19,556 nucleotides of DNA from Clostridiales bacterium. GTDB taxonomy: Bacteria; Bacillota; Clostridia; Christensenellales; Borkfalkiaceae. Both the position numbers and the translations under genes were made by a program. Shown one piece after another: positions 6,984 to 13,159 of this stretch. The notes beneath the pieces are model-generated. The model was not told the origin of the DNA. It saw only the letters and a list, made by a program, of their open reading frames with translations, and did no database searches. The stretch covers positions 1,803-21,358 of the forward strand of contig DOCD01000165.1 in the NCBI GenBank assembly GCA_003503945.1. Reading direction: 5' to 3'. The number at the start of each line of letters is the position of its first letter. The stretch's first letter is position 1.

Positions 6984-8287
6984 AAAGATACGACGTAATA
7001 ATCGTCGGCACGGGCGTAGCGGGTCTCAACTGCGCCCTGCATTTGCCGAAAAACAAAAATGCGCTTGTAATATGCAAACAGGCGCCCGATAAGTGCGACA
7101 GTTATCTTGCGCAGGGCGGGATATGCCGCCTCCAGAGCGAGGAGGACTTCGCACCCTACTTCGAGGATACAATGCGCGCGGGGCATTACGAAAACAACCC
7201 CGCCGCCGTCGAGTGCATGATACGCGGCTCGGTCGGCGTAATCGACGGGCTGGTAAAGCTCGGCGTGGATTTCGCGCGCAATGCGGACGGCACGCTCGCC
7301 GCCACGCGCGAGGGCGGGCATTCGGGCAACAGAATATGCTTCCACGCGGACTGCACGGGCAAGGAAATCACCGCAAAGCTTTTTGAAAGCGTGTCCTTAT
7401 TGAAAAACGTGGAAATCGTGCCCGACACCGCCATGCTCGATTTGGTCGTTTCGGAAGGAGTTTGTCTCGGCGTAGTCGCGCGCTGCCCCGACGGGCAGAT
7501 AAGGACGGTATTTGCGGACTACACCGTGCTCGCCTGCGGCGGGATAGGCGGGATATTCGAAAAATCCACCAACTTCCGCCTTCTGACGGGCGACGGGGTA
7601 GCCGTCTGTCTCAAACACGGCGTCGCCGTGGATAACGTAAACTATATTCAGATTCACCCTACGACGCTGTATTCCGAAAAGGCGGGAAGAAGCTTCCTCA
7701 TATCCGAGTCGGTGCGCGGCGAGGGCGCCGTGCTGCTCGATAAAAATTTCATGAGGTTCACCGACGAGCTTCAACCCCGCGACGTGGTTACGGCGGAAAT
7801 TTTGAAACAGATGAAAAAGGACGAAACTCCCTTCGTCTGGCTGGATATGCGCACAGTACCCGAAGAGGAGCTTAAAACCCACTTCCCCACGATAGTAAAA
7901 AGGTGCGCGGAAGAGGGCATAAACGTATTTAAGGAGTGCGTGCCCGTCGTGCCCGCCCAGCATTATTTTATGGGCGGGATAAGGAGCGATTTGAACGGCA
8001 GAACTACCATGCCGAGGCTCTACGCCGTGGGCGAAACGTGCTGCAACGGCGTGCACGGGGCGAACAGGCTTGCCTCCAACTCGCTGCTCGAAAGTATTCT
8101 GTTTGCGGAGCGCGCCGCGACCGACATAGCAAAAAATTATTCCTCTGCCGATAGGGGCGAGTTTGAAAAGGCAGTGCGCGGGCTGGATATGCGCGAATAC
8201 GCAGACGTAGCAGCACTTGCGGAAAAGTATAAAAATATGCTGTTGAAGGCTATAGAGGAGGCGGAAAATGTTAAACCCCGTAACTGA
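6977..8287 (+). CDS. nadB: L-aspartate oxidase
   Basis: NadB oxidises L-aspartate to iminoaspartate with FAD, the first step of de novo NAD synthesis. The N-terminus has the dinucleotide-binding VIIVGTGVAGLNCAL (about 9-23), then YLAQGGI, and REGGHSGNRICFHADCTGKE, the family's substrate-region signature. LACGGIGGIFEKSTN and IQIHPTTLY follow, then RFTDELQPRDVVTAEI with the Arg matching catalytic Arg290 of E. coli. QHYFMGGIRSDLNGRT and GETCCNGVHGANRLASNSL complete the FAD site. It is 436 residues, about 100 shorter than E. coli NadB (540), mainly because the C-terminal helical domain is reduced. The ATG gives exactly the expected N-terminus, yet there is no Shine-Dalgarno and almost no leader. 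Fumarate reductase flavoproteins are related, but the nadC partner settles the call. Confidence 0.95.
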   Translation: MKERYDVIIVGTGVAGLNCALHLPKNKNALVICKQAPDKCDSYLAQGGICRLQSEEDFAPYFEDTMRAGHYENNPAAVECMIRGSVGVIDGLVKLGVDFARNADGTLAATREGGHSGNRICFHADCTGKEITAKLFESVSLLKNVEIVPDTAMLDLVVSEGVCLGVVARCPDGQIRTVFADYTVLACGGIGGIFEKSTNFRLLTGDGVAVCLKHGVAVDNVNYIQIHPTTLYSEKAGRSFLISESVRGEGAVLLDKNFMRFTDELQPRDVVTAEILKQMKKDETPFVWLDMRTVPEEELKTHFPTIVKRCAEEGINVFKECVPVVPAQHYFMGGIRSDLNGRTTMPRLYAVGETCCNGVHGANRLASNSLLESILFAERAATDIAKNYSSADRGEFEKAVRGLDMREYADVAALAEKYKNMLLKAIEEAENVKPRN

Positions 8288-9125
8288 CGCGGTGAACGCG
8301 GACGAGCTTATTAAAATGGCGCTCAAAGAGGATATCACAAGCGAGGACGTTACGACTAACGCCGTTATGAGCGGATACGTAAAAGGCAGCGTAAGCCTTA
8401 TCGCCAAGGCGGACGGGATAATCTGCGGGCTGCACGTGTTCGAAAGGACGTTTAAAATCCTCGACGGAAATACGCGGTTCGAGTTTTTCGTAAAGGAGGG
8501 CGACGAGGTAAAAAGCGGAATGAAGCTCGCCGAGGTCACGGGGGATATACGCGTGCTTTTATCGGGCGAGCGCACCGCGCTCAATTTTTTGCAGCGCATG
8601 AGCGGGATAGCCACGTATACCGCGAAGCTCGTAAAGCTTCTCAAAGGCAGCAAAACCAAGCTTCTGGATACCCGCAAAACTACGCCGAACATGCGGCTTT
8701 TCGAAAAGTACGCTGTCAAGGTCGGCGGCGGGGTGAACCACCGCTACAACCTTTCAGACGGAATACTTTTAAAGGATAACCACATAGGCGCGGCGGGTAG
8801 CGTGAAACGCGCCGTCGAGCTTGCAAAGGAGTATTCGCCGTTCGTGAGAAAGGTGGAAATCGAGGTGGAGAACCTCGAAATGTGCAAAGAGGCTGTAGAG
8901 GCGGGCGCGGATATAATAATGCTCGACAATATGTCGCCCGCGCAGATGAAGGAGGCGGTCGCGCTTATAGGCGGCAGGGCGTTAACGGAGTGCAGCGGCA
9001 ACGTCACCGCGGAAAACATTAAAAATATTATCGATACGGGCGTGGACTACGTTTCCAGCGGCGCGCTCACCCATTCGGCGCCCATACTCGACTTGTCGCT
9101 TAAAAACCTTCACCCCGTAGATTAA
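8268..9125 (+). CDS. nadC: Nicotinate-nucleotide pyrophosphorylase (quinolinate phosphoribosyltransferase)
   Basis: NadC converts quinolinate and PRPP to nicotinate mononucleotide and CO2, the third step of de novo NAD synthesis. At 285 residues it has the normal length. Landmarks in order are LKEDITSEDVTTNAV, the N-terminal signature; GERTALNFLQRMSGIAT; LLDTRKTTPNMR, with the conserved Arg-Lys for substrate phosphates and carboxylates; VGGGVNHRYNLSDGILLKDNH, with His-Arg and the Lys-Asp-Asn-His motif; EVEVEN-type acidic strand near 205-210; ADIIMLDNMSP; and ECSGNVTAENI followed by GVDYVSSGALTHS. Its ATG overlaps the end of nadB by 20 bases, and GGAGG (8257-8261) lies six bases upstream within nadB, so the two are co-translated from one mRNA. 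A terminator follows directly. NadA (quinolinate synthase) is not in this unit and must be elsewhere or absent. Confidence 0.96.
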   Translation: MLNPVTDAVNADELIKMALKEDITSEDVTTNAVMSGYVKGSVSLIAKADGIICGLHVFERTFKILDGNTRFEFFVKEGDEVKSGMKLAEVTGDIRVLLSGERTALNFLQRMSGIATYTAKLVKLLKGSKTKLLDTRKTTPNMRLFEKYAVKVGGGVNHRYNLSDGILLKDNHIGAAGSVKRAVELAKEYSPFVRKVEIEVENLEMCKEAVEAGADIIMLDNMSPAQMKEAVALIGGRALTECSGNVTAENIKNIIDTGVDYVSSGALTHSAPILDLSLKNLHPVD

Positions 9126-9130
9126 GCTTT

Positions 9131-9158
9131 AAAAGCGTCCTTAAAAGGGCGCTTTTTT
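9131..9158 (+). terminator. Intrinsic terminator after nadC
   Basis: An 11-bp stem with one G-U pair, 9131-9141 with 9146-9156, has a TAAA loop and runs into a stretch of T. It ends the nadBC unit. Confidence 0.88.
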
Positions 9159-9204
9159 GGTTTATTTTGTAATATTTCAATTTTTCGTGAAATTTTTAAA
9201 TGAC

Positions 9205-9234
9205 TTGACAGCAATCGTTGTAAAGTGATAGAAT
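9205..9234 (+). promoter_or_regulatory. Promoter of the first surface-protein cassette
   Basis: TTGACA (9205-9210), an 18-base spacer and TAGAAT (9229-9234) form a good sigma-A promoter. The start would be near 9241, giving a leader of about 50 bases that includes the small inverted repeat TGTC-TTTTT-GACA (9249-9261) and AAGGAGAAG (9279-9287) before the ATG. Confidence 0.75.
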
Positions 9235-9292
9235 ATAATTTGAAATAGTGTCTTTTTGACAAAATACGAACATTTTTCAAGGAGAAGAGCCT

Positions 9293-12103
9293 ATGAAATA
9301 CATATTATCTAAACACCGCGGATTTACGGCGGCGCTTTTTGCGGCGCTGTGCTCGGCGTTGTTTGCTCTGGGGCTGTGCTTTTTCGCACCGCAGTCCGCA
9401 CGCGCGGAGGAAGGCGGCGATGCGGTTGACTTAAGCGCCGCAGTCGTTACGGTTACCGGAGGCGACTTCGGCGACGAGGCTACCCGCGGCAAAGATAAAT
9501 TTTATTATACGGGAAGCCCCGTAACGCCCGTCGTTACGGTCACGCTCGACGGAAAAGAAATCAGCAATATAACCGAGGTTTACAGGGTTGAAATAACAAA
9601 CGGAACGGAAGTCGGCACGGCGACCGTAACGGTTACGGGGATATTACCGTATTATAAAGGTTCGGCAACCGGAACTTTCGAGATAATGCCCGTCGAGCTT
9701 ACGAAAGCGGTTATAACGCTTAAAGGCGGCACGGCGGCTACGGCAACAGAATTCTTTCATACGGGGGAGGAGATAATCCCGACTGTTCTTGTCGAAATCA
9801 ACGGTAAGGCGCTCGATTCGTCGAAGTACGACGTTGTTTTTTCGGACAACGTCGCAAAGGGTACCGCAACGGCGACCGTGACGGGTAAAAACGGGTATAC
9901 GGGCGCGATGGTCGCTAAGTTTACCATTGTCGACAAGGCTACGAACGCGTGGATTGTTCCTCCTTCTTTGTCCGGCTGGCGCTGGAAAGCGTTCGACCCC
10001 GAAACAAATAAAATTTCGGCGGAAGCGAGATACGGCACCGATACGGCGGTTTTCAGAATTTTCGATACCGAAAAAATGCCCTTGACGTACGGCGAGGGGT
10101 TCGAGGGAGTAAACGGAGATAAGACGGCTTTTATGCTCGATAACGGCGAGATGCCCGACGAGGTAAAAACCCGTCTCGCTTCACTCGAAATAGGCAAATA
10201 TTATATTTTCGCGAATATTGCGAAAGGCGACAAATACACAAAATTAGGCGAGGACGTTTTGCCTGCCGACGACGATTTTTTCAGTCACGGTTATATGTTC
10301 GAAGTGTCGAAAAGCGAAAACAGCTGGCTGAGAATGCCCTCGATAGTTGCATGGACGTGGGGGGATTTCAAAAAATCGGTCAATATTATTGCCGCCGTTC
10401 CGAAATATGCCGACGTGACAACGAAAATATGTTACGGCATATATATTTCGCCCGATTACAGCGGCGCGGAATATGTTAACGGTTTAAAGGAATTTTACAC
10501 CGTGAACGGCGTCAGCGGCGAAGTCGACAACGCTACGGCAATCAAGCTTTCGGAGCTGCCCGCGGGCACGTACTATCTCCGCGCGACGACAAACGATTCG
10601 CAAGCGGAGTACGGCGCGCTCGATACGTTCGTGCAGTTCACCGTTCAGAAGATGCAGAACCACTGGGTTTCCACCCCGAACGTGGCGGAGTGGACGTGGA
10701 GCGAATATAACCCCGAAATAAATACAATTACCGCCGACCCGACTTATCCGAAGGCGGGTACGAATATAACCTTCGGAATCTACGTCGACGAGTACTGCTC
10801 CCGCCGCGCCGAAGGCATAACCGACTTCAACGAGGTGGACGAGGACGTAAGTAGGGCGCTTTCGGCTATGCCGGCAGGCAATTACTGGCTCAAAGCGGCG
10901 ACGAACGACAACAGCAAAAATTACACCGATTTGGAAACAATCGTCCCGTTCACCGTACATAAAATAAGGAATTACTGGACGTCGACGCCCAACGTCGTAC
11001 AGTGGAATTACAATTCGTTCAATATTAATGTAAATACCTTTTCCGCCGTTCCCGCTTTCCGCAATATCGACTCTGTAGTTACGTTCGGGTTATTTACAGA
11101 CAGAGACGGAGAGCACAAGGTCGCGGGGCTCGACAGCTTTACCGAGGTAACCGCGGATATGGCGGAAATACTCAATAAGCTCCCCGCAGGGCAGTACTGG
11201 CTGAGGGCGGTGACCGACGACAGGAGCGAAAACTATTACGATTTGACGACTTCGGTGCCTTTCAGCATAATGCCTGCAAACAACGTCTGGGAAGCGTCGC
11301 CTTACGTGATAAGCTGGAAGTACGGCGAATATTCGAAAGATTTCAACAAAGTGTACGCGTTGCCGAAGTACGGTACGGCGGAGTTCTCGATATTTACGGA
11401 GCAAACCTGCGCCGCCGACAGTGCGATAGCGTTCGACGAAACTTATCAGGGCAACAATAAAAAATTCGTGCTCGACGAGAACGGACTTGTGCCGGATTAC
11501 GTTGCGAATAAGCTTTCTTCGCTCGGAAAGGGCAGTTACTATCTGCTTGCGGTTTGCGCGGGCGCGAACAACTATACCGAGCTTAACCTCGAAAACAGCG
11601 TGCCCGTACCTTTCGAAATTCAAGCGGTGCAGAACGGCTGGGCGGACGTCCCGTCGCTCGTCGGCTGGAGCGAGGGCAACTTCGATGAAAAGGTAAATAT
11701 TTTCGTCGGTTCCGCACGGCACGGCGATACGCGGTTCGGTATTTACGATTCTGGCGACAACCTGCTGTTTATCGTCTGGACGAAGGGCGGCGAAGCGTTC
11801 TCCGTAACGCGAAGCAACGGCGAAAAGGTAACTATGAACGAATTGAACACGCTTGCGGTAGGCTCGTATAAGCTGACGGCGGAGGTTGAGGGCACGGATA
11901 ACTATTCCGCGCTGTCTGCCGAAACCACGTTCGCGGTATTCGAAGACTCTGTAGGGCTCAACGGCATTATCGCGGCGGTAGTTACGTTTGCGGTTCTGGA
12001 TGTGGTTGCTGCTGCGGTGTGCATAACCCTTATTATTATAAGAAGGAAGAAAGTCGAAGCGCAGTTCCGCAATATGGTTCGTAAAGAACTCGGCAGGAGG
12101 TAA
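9293..12103 (+). CDS. Large exported Ig-like repeat protein with C-terminal membrane anchor (cassette 1)
   Basis: I infer a 936-residue cell-surface protein of unknown ligand. Residues 1-38 are a signal peptide (basic start, hydrophobic core, Ala-Arg-Ala cleavage). Residues about 45-215 hold two MBG-like Ig modules with YYTG/FHTG, GTATVTVTG and NGYTG motifs. From 218 come six modules of 104-125 residues starting at about 218, 343, 456, 560, 664 and 781. Each opens with N-x-W-x3-P and a second Trp, and closes with (P)AG-x-Y-x-L-x-A then NY and a Phe strand. Similar modules are common in Bacillota surface proteins. A conserved FAVFEDSVG linker (about 879-888) leads to one membrane helix (about 889-911) and a basic tail of about 25 residues ending Gly-Arg-Arg. 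There is no LPXTG. The ATG is fixed by AAGGAGAAG. The gene runs into its partner five bases downstream. Confidence 0.88.
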   Translation: MKYILSKHRGFTAALFAALCSALFALGLCFFAPQSARAEEGGDAVDLSAAVVTVTGGDFGDEATRGKDKFYYTGSPVTPVVTVTLDGKEISNITEVYRVEITNGTEVGTATVTVTGILPYYKGSATGTFEIMPVELTKAVITLKGGTAATATEFFHTGEEIIPTVLVEINGKALDSSKYDVVFSDNVAKGTATATVTGKNGYTGAMVAKFTIVDKATNAWIVPPSLSGWRWKAFDPETNKISAEARYGTDTAVFRIFDTEKMPLTYGEGFEGVNGDKTAFMLDNGEMPDEVKTRLASLEIGKYYIFANIAKGDKYTKLGEDVLPADDDFFSHGYMFEVSKSENSWLRMPSIVAWTWGDFKKSVNIIAAVPKYADVTTKICYGIYISPDYSGAEYVNGLKEFYTVNGVSGEVDNATAIKLSELPAGTYYLRATTNDSQAEYGALDTFVQFTVQKMQNHWVSTPNVAEWTWSEYNPEINTITADPTYPKAGTNITFGIYVDEYCSRRAEGITDFNEVDEDVSRALSAMPAGNYWLKAATNDNSKNYTDLETIVPFTVHKIRNYWTSTPNVVQWNYNSFNINVNTFSAVPAFRNIDSVVTFGLFTDRDGEHKVAGLDSFTEVTADMAEILNKLPAGQYWLRAVTDDRSENYYDLTTSVPFSIMPANNVWEASPYVISWKYGEYSKDFNKVYALPKYGTAEFSIFTEQTCAADSAIAFDETYQGNNKKFVLDENGLVPDYVANKLSSLGKGSYYLLAVCAGANNYTELNLENSVPVPFEIQAVQNGWADVPSLVGWSEGNFDEKVNIFVGSARHGDTRFGIYDSGDNLLFIVWTKGGEAFSVTRSNGEKVTMNELNTLAVGSYKLTAEVEGTDNYSALSAETTFAVFEDSVGLNGIIAAVVTFAVLDVVAAAVCITLIIIRRKKVEAQFRNMVRKELGRR
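9944..11938 (+). repeat. Six Trp/Pro-headed Ig-like modules in the cassette 1 protein
   Basis: Module starts are near 9944, 10319, 10658, 10970, 11282 and 11633. Modules 3 and 4 are the closest pair (both 104 residues, both with STPNV after the first Trp). They are diverged at DNA level, so they are old protein repeats and not recent DNA duplications. Confidence 0.8.
12095..12100 (+). promoter_or_regulatory. AGGAGG: ribosome binding site of 12109 and last two Arg codons of the upstream gene
   Basis: AGG-AGG encodes the terminal Arg-Arg of the repeat protein and is a perfect Shine-Dalgarno eight bases before the ATG at 12109. The stop TAA follows it at once, so termination and re-initiation are likely coupled. 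Confidence 0.85.
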
Positions 12104-12108
12104 AAATA

Positions 12109-12999
12109 ATGACTGATATGTTGTTGCTGTCTACGGCGTATAGCTGGTTTATAGGCTTGCTTGTAATAATGGTGATAATGGCGGCATTGTTCGTTTTTAT
12201 CGCGGTGTTTGCTTTAAAACCCTATAAACTCGAAGAAATTAAAAGCGACGATTCTCCTTTAAGGCTCCTCGATAACAGAGAGGCAGAGCTTGCGATAAAG
12301 CTTTTAAGCGTGCAGGAGGGTACTGTCGACCGTGCCGAAATAGAAATGAAATTACGAGAGGTCGCTTCCGCAAAGCTCGTCGTTAAAGAGCTTGTCGAGC
12401 GCGAACGCGGCGTTTCGGAACACAGAGTATTCGGCGTCGACAATTCGCTTACGGCGGAGGAGGCGGCAAGCCTCGATTCGGACGAATACGTTTCGATAGA
12501 AAACACTTTCGACAGCGCCGACGAAAGCGGACTTAAAAAGAGCTTTTCGGCAAACCTCATACAGTCTGCGGACGAAATCAAGGTTTTGTATTTCGAACTT
12601 AAAAACTGTATTTTGTGCTATGAAAAGACGAAGGCGCGCATGGGCTGGTACAACGAAAAATTCTACGTAGGCAGAAACAACGTGGCGACGCTCACCCTGC
12701 GCGGCAAAACCCTGTGCCTGTACCTTGCGCTTGACGCGGACGAGTATTCGGACAGATTCCCCGTAAAGCAGTCTACTTCCGAGCTTTATAAGGACGTTAC
12801 GCCCTGCCTTTTCCGTATCAAAAACGGCAAGAGCTTAAAGCTCGCCAAAGAGCTTATTGCGCTTTTAATGGCGGATTACGGCGTAATGTACGTAAAGACA
12901 AATCACTCGATTTACGCGCTGCCCTACGAGGATGACGACGCGCTTGTGGCGCGCGGGCTTGCTCGGCAGGCAAACGATAATTCCGTAAACGAAAACTGA
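12109..12999 (+). CDS. Single-pass membrane partner protein with coiled coil and extra C-terminal domain (cassette 1)
   Basis: I do not recognise a named family. This 296-residue protein has one N-terminal membrane helix (about 13-35, SWFIGLLVIMVIMAALF) followed by basic KPYK, placing the rest in the cytoplasm. A charged, probably coiled-coil stretch (about 50-105) contains NREAELAIKLL and KLREVASAKLVVKELVERE. An acidic Ser-rich linker (about 115-145) precedes a C-terminal domain (about 150-285) with conserved-looking strands around FELKNCILCYEKTKARMGWY, LRGKTLCLYLALD, CLFRIKNGKSLKLAKELI and an acidic end. The first 95 or so residues are clearly homologous to the partner in cassette 2; the last domain is not in that copy. 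The gene lies five bases after the repeat protein with a shared AGGAGG, so the two are co-translated, and a terminator follows. Confidence 0.82.
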   Translation: MTDMLLLSTAYSWFIGLLVIMVIMAALFVFIAVFALKPYKLEEIKSDDSPLRLLDNREAELAIKLLSVQEGTVDRAEIEMKLREVASAKLVVKELVERERGVSEHRVFGVDNSLTAEEAASLDSDEYVSIENTFDSADESGLKKSFSANLIQSADEIKVLYFELKNCILCYEKTKARMGWYNEKFYVGRNNVATLTLRGKTLCLYLALDADEYSDRFPVKQSTSELYKDVTPCLFRIKNGKSLKLAKELIALLMADYGVMYVKTNHSIYALPYEDDDALVARGLARQANDNSVNEN

Positions 13000-13009
13000 A
13001 TTAATCAAT

Positions 13010-13038
13010 AAAAAACGGCGCGACGGCGCCGTTTTTTT
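13010..13038 (+). terminator. Intrinsic terminator ending cassette 1
   Basis: A 12-bp perfect stem, 13010-13021 with 13026-13037, has a GACG loop and ends in seven T. It isolates cassette 1 from cassette 2. Confidence 0.92.
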
Positions 13039-13070
13039 AAATTATTTGCAAAAATTACCAAATTAATTAC

Positions 13071-13099
13071 TTTACTTATATTTTAATATATTGTATAAT
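13071..13099 (+). promoter_or_regulatory. Promoter of the second surface-protein cassette
   Basis: TTTACT (13071-13076), a 17-base spacer and a perfect TATAAT (13094-13099) lie in very AT-rich DNA. The start would be near 13106, giving a leader of about 54 bases. Confidence 0.7.
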
Positions 13100-13146
13100 C
13101 AAGAATGATAAAATAGTATTATCTTGGGTTATTGTCTTTATATACC

Positions 13147-13153
13147 AAAGGAG
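13147..13153 (+). promoter_or_regulatory. Ribosome binding site that sets the start of the large LRR protein
   Basis: AAAGGAG abuts ATG at 13154 but is six bases from a second in-frame ATG at 13160. The second is therefore the likely start. A TTG at 13124 in the same frame is upstream of this site and can be discarded. Confidence 0.8.
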
Positions 13154-13159
13154 ATGTTT

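Noticed and set aside
7397..8719. Open frame of 440 codons on the minus strand across nadB and nadC
   Set aside because: It is antisense to two clear enzymes and has no recognisable motif or ribosome site; a shadow frame.
9256..9261. Second TTGACA as a -35 box for the cassette 1 gene
   Set aside because: No -10-like hexamer lies 16-19 bases downstream; that position falls on the ribosome binding site.
13124..13159. TTG at 13124 or ATG at 13154 as the start of the giant protein
   Set aside because: The AAAGGAG site lies downstream of the TTG and directly abuts the first ATG; only ATG 13160 has proper spacing and begins a normal signal peptide.
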